From Rhodobacteraceae bacterium UBA1943 (GTDB lineage Bacteria > Pseudomonadota > Alphaproteobacteria > Rhodobacterales > Rhodobacteraceae): a stretch of DNA of 32,543 bases. This document shows, piece after piece, positions 6,812 to 14,586 of this stretch. Position 1 is the stretch's first letter, and each line of letters starts with the position of its first letter. The stretch spans positions 14,540 to 47,082 of the forward strand of contig DDEX01000020.1 in NCBI GenBank assembly GCA_002336845.1, in the 5' to 3' direction. The position numbers and the translations under genes are program-made. The notes under the pieces were generated by a model that was given only the letters and a program-made list of their open reading frames with translations, made no database searches and was not told where the DNA came from.

Positions 6812-7771
6812 ATGATGACCGACCTGCCCGCCCCGCCCCTCCCACGGCTTGCCCGCCTGCGTGCCCGGTTCCTTGCCGCGCCGGAACCGGCCAAGCGCGT
6901 GCAGTTCGACCGCCCCCTGCTGCCCTGGCTGTTCCTGTTGCCGCAACTGGCGGTGATCGTTGTATTTTTCTACTGGCCCTCGGTTCAGGCCATCACCTCT
7001 TCCTTCTATATCGAAGATCCTTTCGGCTTCGGCTCGACCTTTGTGGGCATGGAAAACTACGGCGATGCGCTTGGTTCTGCCGAATATCGCCGGATTGCCG
7101 GGTTCACCGCGTTTTTCACGGTGATGGTGACGGCACTGGCCCTGGGCTTGGGCCTGTTGCTGGCGGTCAAGGCAGACAAGGTGATCCGGGGCCGCAGCGC
7201 CTATCGCACCGCCCTGATCTCGGTTTATGCCATCGCCCCCCCCGTTGCGGGACTGATGGGCATGATGCTGTTCGACCAGCACATCGGACCCTTTGTCAAA
7301 CTCGCCGGATGGTTTGGCTGGGACATGAAAGTAGGCCTGAACTACTGGGACACCGCCTTTGCGATGATCGTGGTTTCCGTCTGGAAACAGGTGCCCTACA
7401 ACTTCATCTTCTTCCTCTCGGGGCTGCAAGGCATTCCTGCCGCGGTGCGCGAGGCGGCGGTGATCGACTGCAAGAACGGCTTGCGCCGCTTTGCCGGAAT
7501 TACCCTGCCGTTGCTGGCGCCAACCGGGTTCTTCCTGCTGATCATCAACATCACCTACGCGCTGTTCGATACCTTCGCCGTGATCGACGTGATGGTGAAG
7601 GACAAGCCCGCGAACAACCCGATCACCCTGGTTTACAAGGTTTACCTCGACGGCTTTCGCGGCAACGACATTGGCGGGTCTTCGGCGCAATCGGTGATTT
7701 TGATGCTGGTCGTGCTGGTGCTGACGCTTGTTCAGTTCCGCTATCTTGAACGCCGCGTGCATTACGGGTGA
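6812..7771 (+). CDS. ugpA: Glycerol-3-phosphate ABC transporter permease UgpA
   Basis: This 319-residue membrane permease has about six hydrophobic segments, beginning with LLPWLFLLPQLAVIVVFFYW near residue 31. It shows UgpA-like features such as the early SVQAITSSFYIEDPFGFGS segment and an EAA loop (AVREAAVIDCKNGLRRFAGI) that contacts the ATPase. It would pair with UgpE to form the channel. Two adjacent ATG codons (6812 and 6815) are possible starts; neither has a strong ribosome site. It is separated from ugpB by a stem-loop and from ugpE by four bases. Assignment as UgpA rather than a general sugar permease follows from order and the UgpB match. Confidence 0.92.
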   Translation: MMTDLPAPPLPRLARLRARFLAAPEPAKRVQFDRPLLPWLFLLPQLAVIVVFFYWPSVQAITSSFYIEDPFGFGSTFVGMENYGDALGSAEYRRIAGFTAFFTVMVTALALGLGLLLAVKADKVIRGRSAYRTALISVYAIAPPVAGLMGMMLFDQHIGPFVKLAGWFGWDMKVGLNYWDTAFAMIVVSVWKQVPYNFIFFLSGLQGIPAAVREAAVIDCKNGLRRFAGITLPLLAPTGFFLLIINITYALFDTFAVIDVMVKDKPANNPITLVYKVYLDGFRGNDIGGSSAQSVILMLVVLVLTLVQFRYLERRVHYG

Positions 7772-7775
7772 GGCG

Positions 7776-8618
7776 ATGAACCGCGTAAAACCTTTCGATC
7801 ATCTGGTCCTGATCCTTGGCACGATCTTCATGGTGGCGCCGGTCGTGGTGGCCTTCATGACCTCGACCCATACCGCCGCTGACATCCATATGAACGGCCT
7901 GACGCTGACCCCCGGCGGCCACGGGGTTGAAACCTACAAGACGGTGCTGACGCGCCAGGGCGGGTTTACCGGGCAGGTCACCGGCGCCCGGATGATGATG
8001 AACTCGCTGATCCTCGGCATCGGCTTTGCGGTGGGCAAGATCGTGCTGTCGATGCTGGCTGCCTATGCGCTGGTCTATTTCCGCTTCCGCTTTGCCACGG
8101 CCATGTTCTGGGTTATCTTCACCACCCTGCTGCTGCCGCTCGAAGTGCGGATCATGCCCTCGTATCAGGTCATGTCGGAGTTGCATCTTCTGAACACCTA
8201 TACCGGGCTGATCGTGCCCCTGCTCGCCTCGGCCACCGGCACCTTCTATTTCCGGCAGTTCTTCAAATCCGTCCCCGATGAGCTTTTGGAAGCGGCGCGG
8301 ATCGACGGTGCGGGGCCGATAAAGTTCTTCATCGACGTGCTGGTGCCGCTGTCGAAAACCATGATGGCGGCGATCTTCATCATCATGTTCGTCTATGGCT
8401 GGAACCAGTATCTCTGGCCCATGCTGATGACCACCGAAGAGCGGTTCTTCACCCTGATGCGCGGGATCAAGCAGATCCTTCAGGTCTGGATCGGCAGCCA
8501 GATCCCCGATTACAACGAGGCCTTTGCTTTGGCCGTGCTGGCCCTGCTGCCCCCCGTTCTGGTGGTGGTGGTGTTTCAGCGCTGGTTCATCAAGGGCCTG
8601 ACCGAAAGCGACAAGTGA
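7776..8618 (+). CDS. ugpE: Glycerol-3-phosphate ABC transporter permease UgpE
   Basis: This 280-residue permease is the partner of UgpA. It starts MNRVKPFDHLVLILGTIFMVAPVVVAF, with a first membrane helix typical of MalG-type permeases. It then has the TPGGHGVETYK segment typical of UgpE, a long periplasmic loop, and an EAA loop (ELLEAARIDGAGPIKFF), and it ends in FQRWFIKGLTESDK. The FIKGLTxGxxK ending is characteristic of this group. The ATG at 7776 lies four bases after the ugpA stop, with GTGAGG upstream. An earlier start at 7728 would overlap ugpA by 44 bases and add a non-membrane tail, so it was rejected. Confidence 0.93.
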   Translation: MNRVKPFDHLVLILGTIFMVAPVVVAFMTSTHTAADIHMNGLTLTPGGHGVETYKTVLTRQGGFTGQVTGARMMMNSLILGIGFAVGKIVLSMLAAYALVYFRFRFATAMFWVIFTTLLLPLEVRIMPSYQVMSELHLLNTYTGLIVPLLASATGTFYFRQFFKSVPDELLEAARIDGAGPIKFFIDVLVPLSKTMMAAIFIIMFVYGWNQYLWPMLMTTEERFFTLMRGIKQILQVWIGSQIPDYNEAFALAVLALLPPVLVVVVFQRWFIKGLTESDK

Positions 8619-8619
8619 C

Positions 8620-9705
8620 ATGGCTTCCATCGAAATCCTGAACGTCTCGAAGACCTATCCCGGTTCGGCGGCACGATCCGTCACCGGCATCGACCTGACG
8701 ATCCGCGATGGCGAATTCATCGTGCTGGTCGGCCCGTCTGGCTGTGGCAAATCCACCCTGTTGCGCATGGTGGCCGGGCTGGAAGACATCAGCGAAGGCG
8801 AGGTGCGCATCGGCGACCGGCGCGTCAACGATGTCGATCCGGCTGACCGCGATATCGCCATGGTGTTCCAGAACTATGCGCTTTACCCCCATATGACCGT
8901 GCGCGAGAACATGGCCTATGGGTTGAAAAACCGCCGCACCCCTGCCGCGGAAATCGAGGCGCGTGTCGCCGAGGCGGCCCGGATGCTGGAGCTTGGCCCC
9001 TATCTTGACCGCAAGCCCCGCGCGCTGTCGGGCGGCCAGCGCCAGCGTGTCGCCATGGGCCGCGCCGTTGTGCGCCAGCCTGCCGCCTTCCTGTTCGATG
9101 AACCGCTGTCGAACCTTGATGCGAAGCTGCGGGTTTCAATGCGGGGCGAGATTCGCCGCCTGCAACGGCGGCTTGGCACCATATCGATCTATGTGACCCA
9201 TGACCAGCTTGAGGCGATGACGCTGGCTGACCGGCTCGTGGTGCTGAACGCGGGCCGCATCGAGCAGGTCGGCGCGCCGCTGGAGATTTATCACCAACCG
9301 GCTTCGACCTTCGTGGCCAGTTTCATCGGCTCTCCGGCGATGAACCTGATCGATGCCGAACTGTCGGGCAGCCAGCTTCGGATTGGCGGGGCGGCTCTGC
9401 CCCTTGACGCACCGGCCCCGGCGCAGGGGCCGGTTACGCTGGGCATACGGGCGGAACATCTGCATCGCGCCGCCTCGGGCCTGTCCTTCAGCGTCGATTT
9501 CATCGAGGAGCTGGGCGCGCAGCGTCTGGTTCATGGCCATGTCGAAGGTCAGCCACTGACCCTTGCCCTGCCCCCTGACGCCCCCGTAGCCGACAGCATG
9601 GTTATCGCCCCCGCCCCCGGCGCCTTGCATTTCTTCGATACCGCCAGCGGCCAGCGGCTCGGCGCCGCCGCCCCGGCGCCGCGTGCCAAGGGGGTCTTCG
9701 CATGA
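8620..9705 (+). CDS. ugpC: Glycerol-3-phosphate ABC transporter ATP-binding protein UgpC
   Basis: This 361-residue ATPase belongs to the MalK/UgpC group. Walker A is GPSGCGKST (residues 38-46), the Q-loop is MVFQNYALYPHMTV, the signature is LSGGQRQRVAMGRA, and Walker B is FLFDEPLSNLDA, followed by the switch His in YVTHDQLEAM. The C-terminal 120 residues form the MOI/TOBE-type regulatory domain (LGIRAEHLH, then an EELGAQRLVHGHVEG segment). It begins one base after the ugpE stop and overlaps the following hydrolase gene by four bases. Length and domains are normal. Confidence 0.94.
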   Translation: MASIEILNVSKTYPGSAARSVTGIDLTIRDGEFIVLVGPSGCGKSTLLRMVAGLEDISEGEVRIGDRRVNDVDPADRDIAMVFQNYALYPHMTVRENMAYGLKNRRTPAAEIEARVAEAARMLELGPYLDRKPRALSGGQRQRVAMGRAVVRQPAAFLFDEPLSNLDAKLRVSMRGEIRRLQRRLGTISIYVTHDQLEAMTLADRLVVLNAGRIEQVGAPLEIYHQPASTFVASFIGSPAMNLIDAELSGSQLRIGGAALPLDAPAPAQGPVTLGIRAEHLHRAASGLSFSVDFIEELGAQRLVHGHVEGQPLTLALPPDAPVADSMVIAPAPGALHFFDTASGQRLGAAAPAPRAKGVFA

Positions 9706-10703
9706 TCAGCACCTACACCGCCTGCCTGCCTGCCCTGTCGCAGGCTGATCGTATGCTGATAGCCAGCCTGCCCCGGACCATTGCCGCGCATGACGCGCAT
9801 ATGGCGGGCCTTGCCTGCATGAACATGGTCGAGGTTGGCGGGCAGGTTGCAGATGCGCCTCTGGCGCTGCCGCTGACCGTTGCCGCCTGGAATCTGGAGC
9901 GGTGCCTCTTTCCGGCCGAAAGTGCGGCAAAGATCGCCGCGACCGGGGCGCGGCTGGTCCTGCTGTCCGAGATGGACAAGGGCATGGCCCGCAGCGCGCA
10001 ACGCGACACAACCTCCGATGTGGCCGGGTATCTTGGCATGGCCCGTGCCTATGGGGTGGAGTTCATCGAACTTGGTCTTGGATCGGAAACCGAGCGCAGC
10101 TTTTGCGCCGATGACGAAAACCTGCTGGGGTTTCACGGCAATGCCATTCTGGCCGCCACAACGCTGCACCGGCCCTTCATGCTGCGGCTGCCGGGCAGGC
10201 GTAACTGGTTCCTGGACGGTGGCGACCAGCCCCGGCTGGGCGAGCGCATGGCGATTGGCGCGGTGGTGCAAACCTCTGCCGGGCCTATGGTGTCGGTTTC
10301 AACCCATCTGGAAAGCAATGCCGATGCCGCCGGGCGTCAGGCCCAGCTTGCCGCGCTGATCGACGCGGTTGAAACCGCTTTCCCCGGCCTTCCGCTGCTG
10401 ATCGGGGGCGATCTGAACACCGGCAACCATATTGGTGGCGATTGGCGGGATGAAACCCTGTTCGCCCATGCCCGCGACCTGGGCTTTACCCTTCACGGCG
10501 GGCCGGAAGATCAGATGACCACCCGCCCCAGCCTGATCACCCGCTGGCCGGAACGGGCGATGAAGCTCGACTGGTTTCTGACCCGGGGCCTTGAGGTTGA
10601 AGGCACCCGCATCGTGCCGTCAACCGATGACCAGGGCCGACCGCTTTCCGACCATGACATGATCGTGCTTTCCGTCACCGGCCTTAGTCAATCGCTGGCG
10701 TAG
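9702..10703 (+). CDS. Endonuclease/exonuclease/phosphatase (EEP) superfamily hydrolase at the end of the ugp operon
   Basis: This 333-residue metal-dependent hydrolase carries all expected EEP catalytic blocks in order: AWNLER (Asn64), LLSEMD (Glu90), GNAIL (146-150), STHLES (His202), GGDLNTG (Asp237, Asn239), KLDWFL (Asp290) and LSDHDMI (Asp317, His318). It has no signal peptide or membrane segment, so it should be cytosolic. Its ATG overlaps the ugpC stop by four bases, so it is translationally coupled to the importer. In other bacteria this position holds ugpQ, a TIM-barrel glycerophosphodiesterase, so hydrolysis of imported glycerophosphodiesters or another organic phosphate is a reasonable inference. 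DNA repair, phosphatase or sphingomyelinase-type roles are not excluded. The 3' end overlaps kdgK by 20 bases on the opposite strand. Confidence 0.87.
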   Translation: MISTYTACLPALSQADRMLIASLPRTIAAHDAHMAGLACMNMVEVGGQVADAPLALPLTVAAWNLERCLFPAESAAKIAATGARLVLLSEMDKGMARSAQRDTTSDVAGYLGMARAYGVEFIELGLGSETERSFCADDENLLGFHGNAILAATTLHRPFMLRLPGRRNWFLDGGDQPRLGERMAIGAVVQTSAGPMVSVSTHLESNADAAGRQAQLAALIDAVETAFPGLPLLIGGDLNTGNHIGGDWRDETLFAHARDLGFTLHGGPEDQMTTRPSLITRWPERAMKLDWFLTRGLEVEGTRIVPSTDDQGRPLSDHDMIVLSVTGLSQSLA

Positions 10704-11580
10704 GCACGATCGCGCCCGGATGGGTCACCACGATGCTGGCAAGGGCATGACCTGCCGCCATCGCCTCTGCCGCGCCTGCGCCATTGGCTAGCGTGGCAAG
10801 AAAAGCCCCGTTGAAACTGTCGCCCGCAGCAGTCGTGTCCCGCACCTCCTCTGCCGGGGCGAACCGCGAGACTGCAATCGCGGGATCAAGCGGCACCGGA
10901 CCAAGGGCTGCGCGTTTAAGGGCGCCTTGCCGCAGACCCAGGCCACGCAGCCGTTGCAGGGTCGCAGCCTCGTCCGCATCGCCGAACAGCGCCATTTCGT
11001 CATCGACCGACGGCAGACCGATATCGGCCAGCCCCCATGCCTGACCGATCACCCGCCGCGCGGTATCCGCATCGGGCCAGAGCGCCGGGCGATAGTTGGA
11101 ATCGAACGCCACCCGCCGCCCGGCAGATCGCAGCGCGGCCAGCCGGGCAAGCAGCGCCTCGCGTGCCCTGTCCTCAAGAATGGCCAACGTGATGCCCGAC
11201 AGATACAGGATATCTGCCGTCTCCAGTGCGGCGAAATCGCCAGGGGTGCGGAAAAGCTGTCGTGCCGCCGACATGCTGCGCCAATAGGCGAAGGACCGCT
11301 CTCCTTGCGGATCGGTCTCAACCGAATAAATGCCAATGTTATGCGCGGTCTCTCGGCCGACCGCAGAAATGTCCAGGCCCTCTGCCCGGGCCAGCCGCAG
11401 GAACCCTTCGGACAGAGGGTCCATGCCGATCCGCGTCTGATAACCCACGCTGCCCTGCCGCAAAAGGCGGCGGCAATAGACGGCCGTGTTGAAGGTATCG
11501 CCCGCAAAGCCGACGGCGAACCCGGCGGAATCGCCGCGGATTTCGGCCATCGCCTCACCGATGCACAGAATGCGCATCAT
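10684..11580 (-). CDS. kdgK: 2-Dehydro-3-deoxygluconokinase (KDG kinase), PfkB family
   Basis: This 298-residue PfkB-family sugar kinase should phosphorylate 2-keto-3-deoxygluconate to KDPG for the Entner-Doudoroff aldolase. It has an N-terminal beta strand with sugar site (ILCIGEAMAEI), GDTFNTAVYCRRL (PfkB signature 1 region with the GD-NTA pattern of KDG kinases), and the C-terminal signature DTTAAGDSFNGAF with the catalytic base Asp254. ATG 11580 overlaps the lactonase stop (ATGA), and a second ATG follows at 11577. The coupling to a fuconolactonase-like gene and the linked UxaB- and UxaA-type genes favour KDG over ribokinase or fructokinase substrates. KDG could come from altronate made in this cluster. 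Confidence 0.88.
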   Translation of the reverse strand: MMRILCIGEAMAEIRGDSAGFAVGFAGDTFNTAVYCRRLLRQGSVGYQTRIGMDPLSEGFLRLARAEGLDISAVGRETAHNIGIYSVETDPQGERSFAYWRSMSAARQLFRTPGDFAALETADILYLSGITLAILEDRAREALLARLAALRSAGRRVAFDSNYRPALWPDADTARRVIGQAWGLADIGLPSVDDEMALFGDADEAATLQRLRGLGLRQGALKRAALGPVPLDPAIAVSRFAPAEEVRDTTAAGDSFNGAFLATLANGAGAAEAMAAGHALASIVVTHPGAIVPTPAID

Positions 11581-12413
11581 GGCCGACCCAGCCCATAAAA
11601 GGCGCGCGCCGTACCCTCGAACACCATGGAAGCCTCTGCCGGAGAAAGCCCCGAGGTCAGCCGCCGCGCCATGGAGAGCCAATCGGCATAGTTCCCCGCA
11701 AGGTTGACCACCGGCCAGTCGCTGCCCCACATCACCCGCGAGGCTCCGAACCGGGCCAGCACATGGGCCGCGTGGGCGCCAAGCTCTTCGGGCTGCCAAC
11801 CCGGCCCGATTTCGGTAATCATGCCTGAAAGTTTGCACCACACATTCGGCAGCTCTGCCAGCGCCGTCATACCGTCAAGCCAGGCCGCATCTGGCAGAAT
11901 TCCCTGCCCCATCCGTGGCTTGGCCAGATGGTCGATCACAATGGCCAGATCGGGATGGCGCCGCGCGAGCCGGGCCATCGCATCCAGATGCCGCGGCTGG
12001 ATCAGCGCATCGAACCGCAGGCCAACCGCCGCCATATGGCGCAGGGCGGCTTCGGCGGCGGGTTGCAGAATCCAGTCCGTATCCTGAATGGATTGCAGCA
12101 TGGGCCGCAGCCCTTTCAGCATCGAGTCCCGCCGCAAGGCGTCGATGGTGGCAATCGCATCGGGGGCCGTCAGATCGACCCACCCCACCACGCCCGCCAC
12201 AAAGGGCGTGCGGGCGGCAAGGTTCAGCAGAAATTGCGTTTCCGCCACTGTCGGCGTGGCCTGCACCAGAACGGTCTGGCGCACCCCTGCCGCGCTCAGC
12301 AGGGGGCCAAGATCATCCGGCCCAAAGTCGCGGTTGATCGGTGCCACGCTTTCGTTCGGCCAGTCATAATCCCCCCGGCCCAACTGCCAGAAATGCTGGT
12401 GTGCGTCGATCAT
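11577..12413 (-). CDS. L-fuconolactonase-like amidohydrolase (COG3618)
   Basis: This 278-residue TIM-barrel metal hydrolase belongs to the group that contains L-fucono-1,5-lactonase and L-rhamnono-lactonase. Visible residues are the N-terminal H-x-H (His5, His7 in DAHQHFW), a His in VIDHLAKP (His162), VWCKLSG (188-197), and the C-terminal Asp in MWGSDWP (Asp232). The N-terminal QHFWQLGRGDYDWP stretch is typical of the lactonase branch. It would open the lactone made by a sugar dehydrogenase to give the aldonate. It is coupled to kdgK (ATGA overlap) and divergent from the UxaB-like gene, with only 69 bases between. L-galactonolactone and D-arabinonolactone are plausible further substrates. Confidence 0.87.
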   Translation of the reverse strand: MIDAHQHFWQLGRGDYDWPNESVAPINRDFGPDDLGPLLSAAGVRQTVLVQATPTVAETQFLLNLAARTPFVAGVVGWVDLTAPDAIATIDALRRDSMLKGLRPMLQSIQDTDWILQPAAEAALRHMAAVGLRFDALIQPRHLDAMARLARRHPDLAIVIDHLAKPRMGQGILPDAAWLDGMTALAELPNVWCKLSGMITEIGPGWQPEELGAHAAHVLARFGASRVMWGSDWPVVNLAGNYADWLSMARRLTSGLSPAEASMVFEGTARAFYGLGRP

Positions 12414-12446
12414 CTGTCGCGTCCTCCCCGGCTTGACGAGATGTCC

Positions 12447-12466
12447 ATAATGATAAAAAACAGTAT
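12447..12466 (+). promoter_or_regulatory. Candidate operator of the cluster regulator, lactonase/UxaB-like divergent promoter
   Basis: The AT-rich stretch ATAATGATAAAAAACAGTAT stands out in this GC-rich 69-base divergent spacer. Its ATGATAAAA (12450-12458) recurs exactly at 14551-14559, and ATAAAAAACAGTAT (12453-12466) matches 14505-14518 at 12 of 14 positions. Both recurrences lie in the promoter spacer of the GntR-type regulator and the importer operon. The shared motif is therefore a candidate binding site for that regulator. Confidence 0.55.
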
Positions 12467-12482
12467 CGAAGTGGAGAATGCC

Positions 12483-13592
12483 ATGTCAATCACCCAATCA
12501 TCCACGGCGATCCTGCAAATCGGCACCAGCAGGTTCCTGCAAGCCCATGCCGATCTGTTCCTTTCGGAGGCTTTGGCGCAGGGGCAGGCGCTTGGTCCGG
12601 TCACTGTGGTGCAATCCTCGGGCGATGCCGGGCGGCGCGGGCGTTTGCAGGCGCTGGCTGCGCCAGAAGGATTCATTGTCAGGGTGCAGGGGCTTGAAGC
12701 CGGGCAGCCCGTCTCGTTTGAAACCCGCGTCACCTCGGTGCGGCGCGCGCTGACCACTGCCGAGGACTGGGTCGAGATCTGCCGCATCACCATGGAAGAG
12801 GTTGAAATCATCCTGTCGAACACCGCCGATCAGGGCTGGATGCCCCAGGCTGCCGACACGCTGACACATTTCGATCAGGCCATGTCCTATCCGGCCAAGC
12901 TGACCCACCTGCTGCGCGCCCGCTATCAGGGCGGAGGGCGCCCCATACAGGTGATGCCGACCGAACTGATCCCGCGCAATGGGGACAGGCTGCGCGAAAG
13001 GGTTCTGGGCCTTGCGGCTTTCGATCCAGCCTTTGCCAATTGGCTGGGCGCATCGGTGCGCTTTGTGAATTCGCTGGTGGACCGCATCGTTTCTGCCCCC
13101 TTGGACCCTGCCGGCGCGATTGCCGAACCCTATGCGCTTTGGGCGATCGAGGATTGCCCCGGCCTGATCCTGCCTTGCGTCCATGCGGCCGTGCAGGTCG
13201 TGCCGGATCTGGACCGGATCGAAAAGCTGAAGCTGCATATCCTGAACCTTGGCCACACCTGGCTGGTGGCCGACTGGCAGGCACGCGGCGGGCATGAGGA
13301 GTTTGTGCGCGAGCTGATGGCAGACCCCAATGTGCGCATCCGGCTGGAGGCGCTATACCGTGACGAAGTGCTGCCCGGCTTCGCCGCAAAGGGGTTCACC
13401 ACCGCGCCGGACTATGTTGCCGCAACGCTGGACCGCTTTGCCAACCCCTTTCTCAATCATCGCCTGTCGGATATCGCGCAGAACCACGCCGAGAAAATCC
13501 GGCGCCGGATCGGGGCCTTTCTTGACTGGTCCGGGGCGGACGCCCCGCAACTGCGCACCCTTGTCACGAATACCGCTAGCCCAGATGATTGA
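12483..13592 (+). CDS. Short UxaB-like (tagaturonate reductase / mannitol dehydrogenase family) oxidoreductase
   Basis: This 369-residue NAD-dependent polyol/uronate dehydrogenase is related to UxaB, UxuB and mannitol dehydrogenase. It begins with a nucleotide-binding strand (TAILQIGTSRFLQAH) and continues with ILSNTADQGW, SYPAKLTHLLRARY, MPTELIPRNGDRLRE, FVNSLVDRIVS, EPYALWAIE, the active-site block KLHILNLGHTWL, and RFANPFLNHRL. These blocks align best with UxaB, but it is about 110 residues shorter than the 483-residue E. coli enzyme and lacks the C-terminal helical extension. The ATG at 12483 has GGAGA upstream; an in-frame ATG at 12450 lies inside the putative operator. Reduction of tagaturonate to altronate is the likely role; mannonate or another ketouronate is possible. 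Confidence 0.82.
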   Translation: MSITQSSTAILQIGTSRFLQAHADLFLSEALAQGQALGPVTVVQSSGDAGRRGRLQALAAPEGFIVRVQGLEAGQPVSFETRVTSVRRALTTAEDWVEICRITMEEVEIILSNTADQGWMPQAADTLTHFDQAMSYPAKLTHLLRARYQGGGRPIQVMPTELIPRNGDRLRERVLGLAAFDPAFANWLGASVRFVNSLVDRIVSAPLDPAGAIAEPYALWAIEDCPGLILPCVHAAVQVVPDLDRIEKLKLHILNLGHTWLVADWQARGGHEEFVRELMADPNVRIRLEALYRDEVLPGFAAKGFTTAPDYVAATLDRFANPFLNHRLSDIAQNHAEKIRRRIGAFLDWSGADAPQLRTLVTNTASPDD

Positions 13593-14478
13593 CCCGCAGC
13601 GAGGCGATCAGCGTTTCCTTCGAGGTCGCCAGATGCGCCTGCATCGCCACCTGCGCCGCGTTCGGATCACGAGAGCGCATCGCCGCGATGATCCGGCGAT
13701 GTTCGCCGATAGCGGCCTTGTTGCGGTCACGCTCCAACTGTTTGTCCCACTGATAATGATAGTGGAAGATCAGTGAGATCACCTTTTGAAAATCGACCAC
13801 GAAGCGGTTCTTGACCACCCCGTTCACCGCCGCGTGGAAGCGTTCGTCCAGCCGGGAAAAGTCGCGGAAATCGGTGTCGATCCGGGCCAGAAGGTTCAGA
13901 TGCTCGCGGTCCAGATCGTCGATCACCGGCCAGATCGGGTGGGTTTCGGGCAGGCAACTCAGGGTTCGCGCCGCATTCACCTCCAGCAGCGCGCGAAAAT
14001 CTGACAGCTCTACCGCATAGTCGGCAGTAAAGCCCAACAGCCGCCAGCCGCCGCGCGGCCGCCTTTCAACCAGACCGAAATGGCCAAGGCCTGCCAGGAA
14101 CTCTTGCAGAAGATGGGGCGGGACCGAGAATTGCTTGGCCAGTTGCGCCACATTCAGCGGCGTTCCGGCCGGCACGTCAAAGCGCAGCATCCAGTCCAGA
14201 AACTGCCCCTCCAGTTCGCGCAGGGTGATGTACTCCTCGCGCTCTGGCAGTCGGTCAGAGGGAACCGTGGCCCGCAGCAACGGTTTGTGCCGCCCGTCCA
14301 GCCCGATGATTCCGCCTTCGGCCAGCCGCTTCAGCACGGCACGCACCACGGTGCGGCTGACCTTCAGCACCTCGGCCAGTTTCAACTCGGACGGCAGATC
14401 ATCGCCCGGCGACAAACGGGACAGTTCGTCAAGCGTCAGGTTGTAAGCGGCACGAAAGCGGGCGTCGGTTCGGGCCAT
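13576..14478 (-). CDS. GntR/FCD-family transcriptional regulator with two winged-helix segments
   Basis: This 300-residue regulator has an N-terminal GntR-type winged helix (about 8-70, with PGDDLPSELKLAEVLKVSRT and a recognition region TVVRAVLKRLAEGG). A second helix-turn-helix-like wing segment (about 83-150, with AGTPLNVAQLAKQFSVPPH and LVERRPRGGWRL) follows, then a C-terminal FCD ligand domain (about 155-295). The FCD domain keeps the usual metal/ligand residues: Asp211 (DERFHAAV), His260 (EHRRI) and His282. It lies between two groups of sugar-acid genes and divergent from the importer operon, so it probably senses a sugar acid of this pathway. The 3' end overlaps the UxaB-like gene by 17 bases. 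A single DNA-binding domain is the normal FadR/GntR layout, so the second one is unusual. Confidence 0.87.
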   Translation of the reverse strand: MARTDARFRAAYNLTLDELSRLSPGDDLPSELKLAEVLKVSRTVVRAVLKRLAEGGIIGLDGRHKPLLRATVPSDRLPEREEYITLRELEGQFLDWMLRFDVPAGTPLNVAQLAKQFSVPPHLLQEFLAGLGHFGLVERRPRGGWRLLGFTADYAVELSDFRALLEVNAARTLSCLPETHPIWPVIDDLDREHLNLLARIDTDFRDFSRLDERFHAAVNGVVKNRFVVDFQKVISLIFHYHYQWDKQLERDRNKAAIGEHRRIIAAMRSRDPNAAQVAMQAHLATSKETLIASLRVNHLG

Positions 14479-14502
14479 GGCATCCTGTTCTTTTGTATTG
14501 AT

Positions 14503-14559
14503 CCATTAAAAACAGTTTACATGAGCCATGCGTGCCGTCTAGTGTTCTTTATGATAAAA
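14503..14559. promoter_or_regulatory. Candidate operator region between the GntR regulator and the importer operon
   Basis: The 108-base divergent spacer holds two AT-rich elements. ATTAAAAACAGTTT (14505-14518) matches the element at 12453-12466 at 12 of 14 positions. AGTGTTCTTTATGAT (14541-14555), read on the opposite strand, resembles the same motif at 12 of 15 positions, and it runs into ATGATAAAA (14551-14559), identical to 12450-12458. The spacing and orientation suggest dimer binding near both promoters, giving autoregulation of the regulator gene. Confidence 0.55.
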
Positions 14560-14586
14560 GCCCGAAAGCGTGGGGAGGCGCTGGAG

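Noticed and set aside
6248..7762. Long minus-strand open frame opposite ugpB/ugpA
   Set aside because: Shadow frame with His/Arg/Gln-rich low-complexity composition; the plus-strand genes have clear family motifs.
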